DNA of 64,000 nucleotides, taken from positions 6,046,850 through 6,110,849 of the forward strand of contig OW285197.1 of assembly GCA_935421135.1 (NCBI GenBank), in the 5' to 3' direction. Below are positions 38,201 to 48,800 of the stretch, in pieces. Every line of letters starts with the position of its first letter. The stretch's first letter is position 1. Below the pieces are notes generated by a model. It was not told where the DNA came from and did not search any database. It worked only from the letters and a program-made list of their open reading frames with translations. This stretch comes from Bugulina stolonifera (Eukaryota; Bryozoa; Gymnolaemata; Cheilostomatida; Bugulidae). The position numbers were made by a program, and so were the translations under genes.

Positions 38201-41200
38201 TCTATCACAGCTCTGGGTGACTCACTAGCTGCTAAAGGTCTCCTACATGCCAGTCAGTTCTGCTACCTTATGGCTGACCTTCCTCTAGAACCTTATACTA
38301 AGAAATCTGCTAAACTATCATTAATAGGTGTACAGAGTGGGTGAGTATAGATAGCTGTGATATTACCTAAGTACACAGTTTAGTTTTCTGTGCTGTAACA
38401 TAGACCATAAGGAATAACTTGCAATTAGTGGACCAATTTTATTCTATGTTGGAGTTGCCCCACCATTCTCTGTTATCTGACATGGGAAGACAAATCCTAT
38501 ACTTATGTGGCAACAGCTCTGGCTCTCATGTTATCCTATCTACTTTTGGTGATTGTGATTGGTTGGTTAGCCAGACCATGTCCCTGATTTCACATGTGAC
38601 TCACATCTCCAACTATTTCAGAGCGTCTGCAGAGGAGTGTACCCAGGAGTCTGCTACAGAGCTCACTGAGATATACGAGTATGCCAAGAGTCTAGCTGGA
38701 GATTCCACTGTCATACCTCACTTACAGATATGTAAGGTGAGTAAGTCATGTATATATTATGGTGGATATATCAATGCAGTGTAGTTCAATACTCTGATCC
38801 TAATTAGTCATATTTAGTCAGTTTTACATGAGTTTTTCTAGAGGCCGGTGTTCTGCTGAAATCTTTAACTATATACTCTCGCAGTTATGCCATCTGTCAA
38901 AGGGATCGATACTTGGTGTATAAGTAGCTCTGAATTCTCTCCATTCTGTTGTAGTTCTACCGTGCTATAGACCTACTGGGCAAAGGTCAACCTACAGAAG
39001 CATTGGCTTATTTAGAAGCCATTGCTAATAAAGTAACAGATAACACACATCTATTCAGCAGTCAATTTCTCACTCAGCTATATGAAGTAAGTAACAACTT
39101 AATATGCTGTACAATATAATATTATTACATTACATAGTAGTGTAATATACTATGATGCAATACAATACAACTCAATACAATATCATATGATATAATGTGA
39201 CATAATATATTGTAATATAATTTAATATTATACAATATAATATAATGTACATGTATAGTATGATGTAGTACATGTATAGTATAATATAGTATAGTATAAT
39301 ATAGTATTAATAGTATAATATATTGAAGTATAATATGTTGTAATGCAACGTAATGTAATACAAAGTACCAAGAATTGACTCTTTCGGTGAGCCTATAGCA
39401 GTAGTATTATGGCGTTACACATTACACGACTATATCAACCAAATTGTTCAATACCACATCAATACAGCATTAATTTACTTTCACCGTTGATAGTTTAAAG
39501 CTGTAAATATTATCTAACCAATATACATGTATATATCCCCATTTCCTTGTTTCTATATGTGCATAAGATGTAATATAATATGCCTACTCATTGAATTCTC
39601 TTAGCTATCAAAGAAACTGCAACGTTCCAATGCTGAGAAGTACCATGATGGTGCCAAGAAGAGTACGTCTGCTGTTACATGGATTGACAAGCTCCGTCTG
39701 AGTATCAAACCTAAAGGTGTAAGTAATCTGGTGACATTGCTTCACTCACTACTTGTTTGATCGGTATTATCCGTATAAAATTATATTTAATGTGCATAAT
39801 GTATTTTTAGCAAGGAATTTATCTTTGAGCAGTCAGAGAGACTTGTTTCAAATCCATGAAAATACCAGTCCCTGACTCTGACTGCTCAAAGATAAATTCC
39901 TTGCTAAGAATACATTATACAATATATAGAAAATGGCCAAACCCCCCTAACATATTTAATGTGATTATATACAACGATTTTCAAATAAATTATGACTCGT
40001 ATGTTATACCTACAATTTGTGTGGTAGGAAAAGCTGAAGTCAGATGGCAAGCAGAACAGGCTTGTGCAGACGGATGGTGAGTGTACCACTACTAGCACAC
40101 AGACGCAGTCTTATCAAGGTAAATACTATAATAAAATATGATACGTATGACGTATTTAGCCATGAAAATTTTTGCACAGTTTGAGAATTGTTTCACATCC
40201 ATGAAAATAACAGTTCCTGAGTGGGGCTGGAACCTGGGACCTCCACAACCCCTAATCATCTAGCGCAGTGAACAGAGGCTATTACCGCTGCATCAGTTTA
40301 GCAAATTTGAAAATTAAACTTTGCCGATGAGCAGCAGACGTGCTCTGAGCCAGCTGCACACAAGGGACCCTTTGTATAAAGGTGCAAACACACGGGAGCG
40401 TTTTGAGGCAAGCGTTTTCTAAGTAAGCGACAAACCCTGTGGCCATCATTACAAAGACTTGTCTTTGGAAAATAGCCTTAACTAGCAAGCTAATTCAAAT
40501 GAAATTGTGTTATCTGTTTAAGCAGTCAGCAAGGTCATTTATATTGCAATTAATATGGTTAATTCACTGTTTACTTTTTAAATCTTTGGTTGCTTTTTTA
40601 GGTCAGACCGAAGAGAACACCAGCTACAATCATTCTCAAGGGCCTTCACAGTCTTCAGCCTGTTCTGGCAACATGCCAATTTCTATGGTAGGAAATCTAT
40701 TGGTCCCATCTGCAATGCTTCAACTAACATATGTATGTATGCTGGGCACACAGGTACCGATGCCGGTAATAGTGTGGGAAGAGTCTGGGAGTGGTCGACT
40801 AGACTTGCGTTCAATTACATAAAGAGTGAACAGCTAGTGCTTGTATGGTAGTATTGAGCCTAGTTGCGTATACGACCCATAAGGTGCGAGTCATTGCTTA
40901 GAATAATCTGTAGAGAGAGGGTATGTTCCATGCTAGGCTAAGCAGTTTGGGCATCAAGGTCTACTGGGTCAAGGTCTACTGGGCCAAAGTCTACTGGGAC
41001 CCAGAGCTGGGACTATTCTAGGGAAGAAGCCACTTTGTAGTTCTGTATACAGATGTTTGTTTAAGTCCAATCATCAACTGATTCATAATAATAACGCACA
41101 CTTTATAATAATATACTCTTACATTTCTGGTAAAAGTTCCGGTAAAGGTACAATAGAGTATCACCACTAGTATTGCATAACAAGATGGTGGAAAAAGGTA

Positions 41201-44200
41201 CAGGGGGTAAAATTAATAGTTTTTTCTTCGTTTATCTATTCGGCTGCTATAGACAGCATACGGTGACGCGTTTCCTCTCTCAACACAGTCAATGTGCATG
41301 TCGTTGTAGAATGGCAAGCCTACCGTACCTGTTTCTACTTCCCCAGTCAATAACCACGGTTACTACAGCAATGTGAGCAATGGTGGGGCTTCCTATGGTA
41401 TCATTACTAGCCAGGTTAATGGCAGTCTTCCAACTCCATCCGGTGGCAGGGCACAGATGGCCACCTCTACATATCCACATGGTGGTGCACATATAACTCC
41501 ATCTGGTGGAGAAACAACTCTTGTAAACAATGCTTACGGTGTTGCCAATAGTACTTATCTACAGAATGCTTCTCCGACTACATTCAATGGAGTGCCATAC
41601 AGTGCTACCAATACTGCTGCTCCGACTACATTCAATGGAGTGCCATACAGCGCTGCCAACACTGCTGCTGCTCCAACTCCATTCAATGGAGTGCCATACA
41701 GCGCTGCCAACACCGCTGCTGCTCCAACTACATTCAATGGAGTACCATACAGTGCTACCAACACTGCTGCTGCTCCGACTACATTCAATGGAGTGCCATA
41801 CAGCGCTGCCAGCCAACCAGCATATGGAGTTGGCTTTTCAGGGAATACACAGCAGGTAAATACATGTAAATAGCTCAGTCATACATTGTAGTTTCTGTAG
41901 AAATGTGACCTACACAGACAGCTTAAGCTCATGTCTATTTCTGTCTCAACCTTGAATACCTAAGTCTATTTGGAACCTGATTTATTTGAGCTGTAAATGC
42001 TAGAAAGCTCTCATATATGTGATGTTGATGTGGTACGACTCGAGTAGTTTTACTACAATGTATAATGAGGCCCCTTCACTGAAACTTTCTAAAATACACT
42101 GAGGTAACTTTTCCTCTTTCAGAACAACCTGGTCAATCTCTGTTAAGGCAACCATTTCTAACTGCCTCCTTTTCTGGACGCCTATTGGTTGTATCGAGTC
42201 AATACAATCAACCATATAACCATATGCAGTCAATACTATTTACGGAATATGGTAGATTACTGCTTGACTGCAGACGACTGGGTGCTACCCGTAATTACCC
42301 GTTAGGTCATGCTATTTTCATGCGATTTCCTATTAACTATATGTAAGATTTTTACCCACATTACAGGTGAGTTCAGCACTGCCAGGGATCAATAACCAAA
42401 GTGGGGACGGGCCTTCCAACACCAAGAATAAGGAACAGGAGCAGTCTTCCAAAGCAGTGAGTGTTTTATTTGGAGACGCTTTCCAGATATTGACTTTAGT
42501 TGGACAGAATGCTGTTGACTTTCAGTGGTGCTTCTATTGCATTTGATTGAACGAGCATGTAGAACTTTTGTTTGAGGTTGCTATTGTGTACATGTAGTTT
42601 TAGGCTCATTTTAGTTGTTTCCTAATTTCATTAGTAAGTGGCCTAGTGGTATCAGTTCTGGACCTCCATGTGTGAGTCCCACGCTCGATTCCCATAAGGT
42701 TCATTAGTGTTGTAAGGAAAGGCATTCGACCTGTGCTACATCAGTTAACTTTGCTATTGACAAATTGCCTTTTCCACCCCAAATTTGAAAAAAACGCTGA
42801 TCTCTTTAGATTGTTGCTTTTTTACCTGGGATTAATATTTGGAAGTAGTAAATCTTTTCTACAATATATTTGCCTCCTATCTGCAGGAAGATAACAACTC
42901 TGGGAAAGGATTTTGGTCTAGAGTTGGTTCCGTCTTCTCCAGATGGTTACCTAAGAGTCGAAATGAAGTATCTCTCCCTGTCGACTCGAACAACGCAATA
43001 TCTTGGGATAAAAATCTAAGTAAGTGATAAATGATTACGACATTCCATGACATTTGCACCATCAGGCTCACTAAATTATTTCAGAACAAGCTATTCAACT
43101 CTTTTGGTATATTTTACAGTTGAATTTGAGGCCATTGAAAAAGCGTCTAACTTGCTTACTATTCTGTTATATTTGACTGATGTTGCAGATAAATGGGTTG
43201 ATACAGGAAGTGGTGACACAACCAGGACGCAGACAATGCCACCTTCCAACGTCAATAACTCTGAAGACCTTGTGATCTATGCTGGTGCCCCTAAGGCGGG
43301 ATACTCCGTAAGAAAGAGCAGTAAAGGTAAATATGCCAATATTTCTGGTAGGTTTATTCTTATATGCACGTAGCAGGCATTGGTACATGTATTCATACAG
43401 AAAGTTAGTGTGCATGTATTATGTACCATTCTATTTTCAACTGCTAGATGTTGCCGTTGATGTGGATAATTTAAATGACATGCAGTAACTTCGCAACTTT
43501 AGTTAGTTGCAGCACTGGAAGCTATTTCGGCTGAGAATGTTTTCTATAACAAAGAATATTAGGCTGGGGTTACTAGATAATTAAGTAAGAGCTCTATTGT
43601 TTCTACACGGAACAATGGTTTTTTGTTTAGTGTTTGGTCCTGTGCCAAATGCATAGCCTTATAATACCGTTCTGTTGTAGGTAAGAGTGGGGACTCTTTC
43701 CAGACTGCCAAACCAAAGCATCTGATGGACATGAACTCACACTCTGATGCTACTAATAATGCCCTGCCATCCAACAACACACAGTATGTGCCCCAGACAG
43801 GCATGCAGCCAAGGTACAGTCACAAAAGTGCTGGTGAACAGACTGCCAATCATGTGAGTGACCTACTTAAATTTTACAGCTTTGTATCTGCACTGACCTA
43901 CAATATGTACTGCTTCCCGCTGTGTATTTTAGAGTGTAATTTGTTGATTTCAGCAGACTGTTATGAACGTTTGGGTCAAATAATACGATCATGTAGCCAA
44001 TCGTGTCACTGTCTTTTCTCCCAGCAACCAATGGTGTTGCTAGCCTCCCTTCCAGTAACCAATCATATTGCTAGCTTACCTCAAAGTAACCAATAGCATA
44101 GCTATCCAATCACTTGTCAACTAATATTACCACTGCACGTAATTGTCTCATTGTATTTAACCATATTAGTCTAAATGTTTATCTACGATGGCCCTGGTTC

Positions 44201-44319
44201 TGTTGCAGGCACTTCCTACTCCTGCCCAAGCCTTAGTACCTGCGCCATATGATAAGAAGATACAATCAGCAGCCGTATTACACACCCAAACTAACACAGT
44301 AACAGTGGATCTAGTTTAA
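31979..44319 (+). CDS. SEC16: SEC16 copy 2: tandem, diverged and shortened SEC16 paralogue
   Basis: Twenty-five exons join in phase. Exons 2 to 25 give 1392 codons including stop; exon 1 ends at 32365 and its start is uncertain. An ATG at 31979 opens the frame (about 1520 residues), a later ATG is at 32203, and a splice-acceptor-like cttcgccaactttag just before 32075 would make it internal. No counterpart of copy 1 exons 1-9 is seen, so the N-terminus is missing or elsewhere. The central domain and the C-terminal NAISWDKNL / KWVDTGS block are present, diverged from copy 1 but open throughout, so it looks like a functioning gene rather than a pseudogene. It ends TVTVDLV, unlike copy 1, and lacks a match to copy 1 exon 35. 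Exon lists are given in the regional entries. Confidence 0.87.
33241..33372 (+). repeat. 24-bp coding repeat, Met/Gly-rich octapeptide
   Basis: About five imperfect 24-bp units (ATGATGGGAAATGGTATGCA-like) inside copy 2 exon 3 encode MMGNG(M/L)QG. Copy 1 exon 11 has a shorter run of the same unit at about 15264..15325. The frame is kept in both, so expansion happened in whole codon sets. Confidence 0.85.
35894..39718 (+). other. SEC16: SEC16 copy 2, exons 9-17: central conserved domain
   Basis: Exons: 35894..36059, 36454..36592, 36949..37102, 37255..37448, 37708..37793, 38200..38340, 38622..38736, 38955..39086, 39605..39718. Lengths 139, 194, 86, 141, 115 and 132 equal those of copy 1; the 154-nt exon is six bases longer than its 148-nt partner (extra His-Val after GYDV). 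Blocks such as [42 protein letters not shown] and LYQLMSSRQPSAAT are kept. Exon 13 differs more (EWGSWRHHLAVMICN). The domain should still bind Sec13-type partners by family inference. Confidence 0.9.
39104..39366. repeat. TAATATAA-type simple repeat in SEC16 copy 2 intron 16
   Basis: Degenerate microsatellite of AATATAATAT and ATAGTATAATATAGT words across about 260 bp. No frame or structure beyond simple self-complementarity. Confidence 0.8.
39793..39921. mobile_element. 129-bp foldback MITE in SEC16 copy 2 intron 17
   Basis: Two arms of about 48 bases, starting TGCATAATGTATTTTTAGCA on the left and ending with its near-exact reverse complement, leave a loop of about 30 bases (GTTTCAAATCCATGAAAATA...). 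Only two or three mismatches in the stem. A diverged relative of the loop and part of one arm lies at about 40155..40222, so this is a family. A clear target duplication was not found. Confidence 0.8.
40155..40222. mobile_element. Diverged partial copy of the 129-bp foldback family
   Basis: TTTAGCCATGAAAATTTTTG... then GTTTCACATCCATGAAAATA and CAGTTCCTGAG align with the left arm and loop of the element at 39793..39921. The right arm is absent and a SINE-like segment follows directly. Confidence 0.55.
40217..40305 (-). mobile_element. tRNA-derived SINE head, family B
   Basis: On the minus strand CTGATGCAGCGGTAATAGCC resembles a polymerase III A box, and about 50 bases later GGTCCCAGGTTCCAGCCCC resembles a B box. 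It aligns over about 75 bases with the minus-strand segment at 59436..59530. It is not an intact tRNA. Lies in intron 18 of SEC16 copy 2. Confidence 0.55.
41570..41812 (+). repeat. 48-51 bp coding repeat specific to SEC16 copy 2
   Basis: Five units encode PT(T/P)FNGVPYSA(T/A)NTAA(A). The first unit is 16 residues, the next three 17, the last truncated. The nucleotide units are nearly identical, so the expansion is recent compared with the split of the SEC16 copies. Copy 1 exon 30 (25138..25419), its counterpart, has no such repeat. Confidence 0.9.
42637..42850 (+). mobile_element. tRNA-derived SINE, family A, in SEC16 copy 2 intron 21
   Basis: A-box-like GTGGCCTAGTGG and B-box-like CGCTCGATTCCC sit about 45 bases apart, followed by AAGGAAAGGCATTCGACC, TTTTCCACCCCAAATTTGAA and ACCTGGGATTAATA. 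The same order of words occurs at 54328..54565, so both are copies of one family of about 215-235 bp. The GGGCATCCAACC-type word in the body is shared by many tRNA-SINEs. Confidence 0.85.
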
Positions 44320-45857
44320 CGCAGCTATAAGCGTTCACTTCATATTATTTTAGCTATTTCGTTCACTAAGGGAGTGAACAGTATGTTGATCAACTATTGA
44401 CCTAAATCTGTGGCAGGTGACATATTGGTTACTCCTTTGATCGTCTGTTATCTGAATAGAGGATATCACACAGGAAGTGGTTTCAGGAAGTTGATTGCTT
44501 GAACTTCTTCCACAAGAATGAGTCTTACTCATCAACTGATAGCCAACAGCATTTTATGGATAATTTCTGATATATCAAGCAGGCAACTCCAAACAGCCAA
44601 TATTCAGTGCAGCAAAAATAATGTCATTTTCATGATATTCCTAAATAGCAGATCACAAGCTATTTGTATTAGTAGACTACAGGATGGTTTCATGTATTAG
44701 TAGATTACAGGCTATGGTTTCATGTATTAGTAGATTACAGGCTATGGTTTCATGTATTAGTAGATTACAGGCTATGGTTTCATGTATTAGTAGATTACAG
44801 GCTATGGTTTCATGTATTAGTAGATTACAGGCTATGGTTTCATGTATTAGTAGATTACAGGCTATGGTTTCATGTATTAGTAGATTACAGGCTATGGTTT
44901 CATGTATTAGTAGATTACAGGCTATGGTTTCATGTATTAGTAGATTACAGGCTATGGTTTCATGTATTAGTAGATTACAGGCTATGGTTTCATGTATTAG
45001 TAGATTACAGGCTATGGTTTCATGTATTAGTAGATTACAGGCTATGGTTTCATTTATTAGTGGATTACAGACTATGGTTTCAGGTATTAGTGGGTTACAG
45101 GCTATGGTTTCATGTAGTAGTAGATTACAGGCTATGATTTCATGTATTAGTAGATTACAGGCTATGGTTTCATGTATTAGTATATTACAGGCTATGGCTT
45201 CATGTATTAGTATATTACAGGCTATGGCTTCATGTATTATTGGCAATGAAAATGCTGAAACAGTATTGTAATATGTAATAAAATAGTGTTATTTGCTTTA
45301 AGGCCGGCCTGCATGACTTCCATTATCTCATAGTATATCTTTATTTTATATAATTATTTATCCAATAAAATAATGGCTACTCATTTACATATTCCTAGTG
45401 TATCTGGCTGGTCACATACAAGTAGTGCTCATTATTTGAATAGAATACAATGCAGTAGGATCATTGGTTATGTCACATCTATTATACTAAGTATGTGTAT
45501 ACTGTGTGAATTATTTCGCCGATATGCTTTAATTGATGCTGTAGTTGTCTGCTCTTTGCTCTTACCATACAAGAGAGCGCAACTCCACATAATTCTAATT
45601 GTACAATAATGTGAAGTTAGAGCCATAGATATTATGACACGATCATATTAGTAAATAATTGTATATGTCCATGTAGATATATACATACAGTTACTACATG
45701 TATTAGAAATCAAGTGCTGACAGACAGACATACAGAGTATACTATCTCTACATACTACATTATGGACAGCTGGTTAAGTCCCAAGTTCTTTGACTCGATA
45801 ATTGAATGGCTGTAACAACGCCAAACCCACAAATTAAGTTATCACAACCTCTCACTA
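44320..45857. other. Convergent spacer between SEC16 copy 2 and the large GTPase gene
   Basis: Holds the 3' flank of SEC16 copy 2 (44575..44640 resembles the copy 1 flank), then a 30-bp minisatellite, then unique AT-rich sequence. AATAAA-type words on both strands near 45280..45375 could end either gene. No coding exon recognised. Confidence 0.6.
44661..45238 (+). repeat. 30-bp minisatellite
   Basis: About 19 units of ATGGTTTCATGTATTAGTAG plus ATTACAGGCT. The units at about 44691..45050 are almost identical; those after 45050 are degenerate. Because 30 is a multiple of three, long repetitive frames exist on both strands (VSCISRLQAM on plus, HETIACNLLI on minus), but they are by-products of the repeat. 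Confidence 0.97.
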
Positions 45858-48800
45858 CTATGCTGAAGATTCATCTAGGGAGGAATTGTACTGCTCTATT
45901 TTCTTTCTAATATTAGCCTCTGCTTCTTCAATATTTTTCCTCTCCATTGCCAAAGACGCAAGTTCTTGTCTGAGTTTAGTCAGCTGTTCTGTTTCCTTAA
46001 TCTTTTGCTCGTCTTCCTCCTCCATCTGTAGAAAACCAGAGACCCTTGACTCACTGACCATCCTATAGCTGTTCAGAAGTTCTGTCTGCTGTCTTTTTAC
46101 TCTCTCTTCCACTTCTTGGATTTCTTTCCTCCTGTGACTGTTGACGGAGAGGTTGCGTCGCAACCTCAAAACTAAACTCTTGTGATCTGACAAATTCATG
46201 ACTGTTTTTGGGATCCTTTCAATTTGCTCAGTTATACTCAATAGACTACTTTCAACTTCCTTGATGAGTTGTTGGGCATGAAGAATAAATATCTTCTTCT
46301 CTTCTAGGTTTTCTTCCTTATTTTTCAGGTCTTCCTTGTATTTTCTAAATAAGTAAATGGCTATTTCAATCAAACATCAGAATCTTTTTTAGAACATTTC
46401 TGTTAGTTGCCTTGTACAGCGCAAGTTGTGGCACAGCTTGCAAAACCTCTATGTTGTCAGAATAATTATGTACATACAATGTACATGTAAGATATCGCTG
46501 TGTACACTAATGCATGGAAATTACTCATATGCACTGTATGTATGTGGTCAGAGCAGTGTAGTTGTTGATTTACCTGTATATTGGACTATTCTTATATTTG
46601 GTAATTGTGTCATCTCGCTCAAATCGTATGACAGAATCTTTTAGGATCTCCCTTAAGTGTTGGTCAAGATCTTCCTCTGTGTCGTATGCAACTCGAAAGA
46701 CCTTGAAATAAGCGAATTATTTGTTAATAAACTATTCTACATGTAGCTGTTGACTTACCAGCAGGAATAAACAGCAAATTATGGAAAATATTTATGTTGT
46801 TGTGAAAAATTCCTGACTCACTCAGAAAGTCTACGACAATTTCGCAACTATCACTGATCCCCAGAGAAAGTAGGAGTTAATGACTTAAATACCAACCCAC
46901 AATCAGTGCTGTTAATGGACATGTGGGTGTGTCTTGCAAAGGTAAACATATGTAAGTTTGAGGATGTATCCAAAGTAGAATATCCTCGGCCATTACTTAC
47001 TTTACTCATCTCGTGGTCGTAGTATTTGAAGGCCGCATTAAATGCTGCTTTCACCAGTATCTCTTCTCGAGTATCTGCCAGAGACCTCAGTGAAAGTCTA
47101 CCAGTGTCACTATCTACTACGGCTTGGGCTACTGTCTACATGTAAAAACAAGAAACTGCAATCTCGAGTAAAAATGTACAAAAGCACTGTCCTTTTATCC
47201 AATATATCATGTCAGTTTTAACACAATGCTACAAAGTTGAACTATAATATATGTGCATCAAATATAGTGTCTTCAAAATAAATGAGCACTGAAATGACTA
47301 CTGAGGTGAAAAAGTTATGAGTCTATCCAGATATATGTTTGCTGCATATTATACCTTAAAGTGTGCGATGAGATGTTTGCCAGTCATAAGGTGATCACGG
47401 CTTTTTGGCAGCTGTAAGACTAGTCGATTAAACAGCCTTTTGGATGCGCATAGGAACTCATCGTTGACATCTGTGATAGCGACGTACACACAGTAATATA
47501 TTAAGTACAAATCTCAGGGTAGATGTGTCCATTCATGTGGCAATGGTATCTTGTCATGATAATTATTTAGAGTTATCATACTTGGGAACTTTCTCACCTT
47601 CAAGTTTTATTTGTTCTTTTGCAGTTCCAGAGACGCAGGAGCCAGGATATGGATGCACATAAGTGGTGATGTACCTGAATGACGTCTTCACATCAAGCAT
47701 ACATTTGGTTATGGAGGCAGACCTGGAGGCACCCAGCTGAGAAGAGAAAGAAGCAATTATGTAACACAATACTTTAAAATAGTGAAGCTAGCTATATACG
47801 GTAAACATAGCTTGATGTACTTACTGTAATATATTCATATTATTTCACTTTATACCTTCATTTTATCACTAAGGGATGCATACACTTGCGTATGTAACAT
47901 GCCCTGGACATTATTTCACAGGATAAAATTGTGATCAGTAAATTCGTGCATAACTCCAACTGACTGTTTTGAACTTACCATCGTGTCAAACACTCTTGGC
48001 CTTTCGCCATATATCTGATCCTCCTCCCAGTTTCGCACCAAAAATAAAAGAGACTTGAACTTTAGCTTCTCCTGGAAATGGTCCCTTCTGTATTCTGAAC
48101 ACAGCTGTTAATTTACATGCACGAGACGACAATTAACACTGCTACATGCCAACAGATAAGACGCTATTACTGTACACAATATTGGTGTATTACTTATAAC
48201 TCCGAATTATGAAGATAAACTTTCTATACTCGGCTTACACTATGCGAATGATAAAATAAATCAATAAAGCCTGCAACAGATAAGAACTGCGGGTAAAAAG
48301 AAGTATCTGTTATCTACAACATAGTCACTGTTACTACATGTACTAGCTCTATGTCACTTCTCTATAGAGTGAGATCTGTGACTACTGTTACTGTAACTGA
48401 CAAGTAAACATCTTTCTTAAATTTTATAAAGTATAACAGGCCACTACTCACAGCAAGTCGTTCAAAATCACTCGGTTGTGCCAGTCTGTTGAGATTTATA
48501 ATCTGTGCGCTAGACAGATGAAGTGACAGATAGATGATGGCATTCTCTTGCAGGTACTTGTCAGTTTTAGAGCGGCGATATCCCTGGCAGTCTACCAATA
48601 GTATGGCCACCTTCAAGAGAAGCGATTTGATGGTTGCATGGTAATTAGGATATTTGGGTGGGTAAATAAAATTTCACACATTTCTATGTTTCATAGTTTC
48701 TCAGAAAAGCCAGGATGTTGTTAAATGTTCTAACTAGAAAGATTTAATTAGGGAGCAGTGTAGAAATTCTGCTCTGTTTTATGGTGAAGCTGCAAAATAA

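Larger units (their letters stand above)
40028..44319 (+). other. SEC16: SEC16 copy 2, exons 18-25: C-terminal region
   Basis: Exons: 40028..40118, 40602..40687, 41310..41855, 42367..42456, 42887..43019, 43189..43347, 43681..43853, 44209..44319. Exon 20 contains five copies of a 16-17 residue repeat. Exon 22 has the Trp/Phe/Ser/Arg element (GFWSRVGSVFSRWLPKSR) then LPVDSNNAISWDKNL, the degenerate partner of copy 1's LPDD..IVWDD. Exon 23 continues NKWVDTGSGD and a Tyr/Lys/Ser segment ending KGKYANIS, matching KAKYVDVM in copy 1. Stop TAA at 44317..44319. Confidence 0.84.

Noticed and set aside
44677..45271. Long open frames of about 190 codons on both strands (VSCISRLQAM and HETIACNLLI repeats)
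   Set aside because: They are products of a 30-bp tandem repeat whose length is a multiple of three; there are no splice signals or non-repeat protein sequence.
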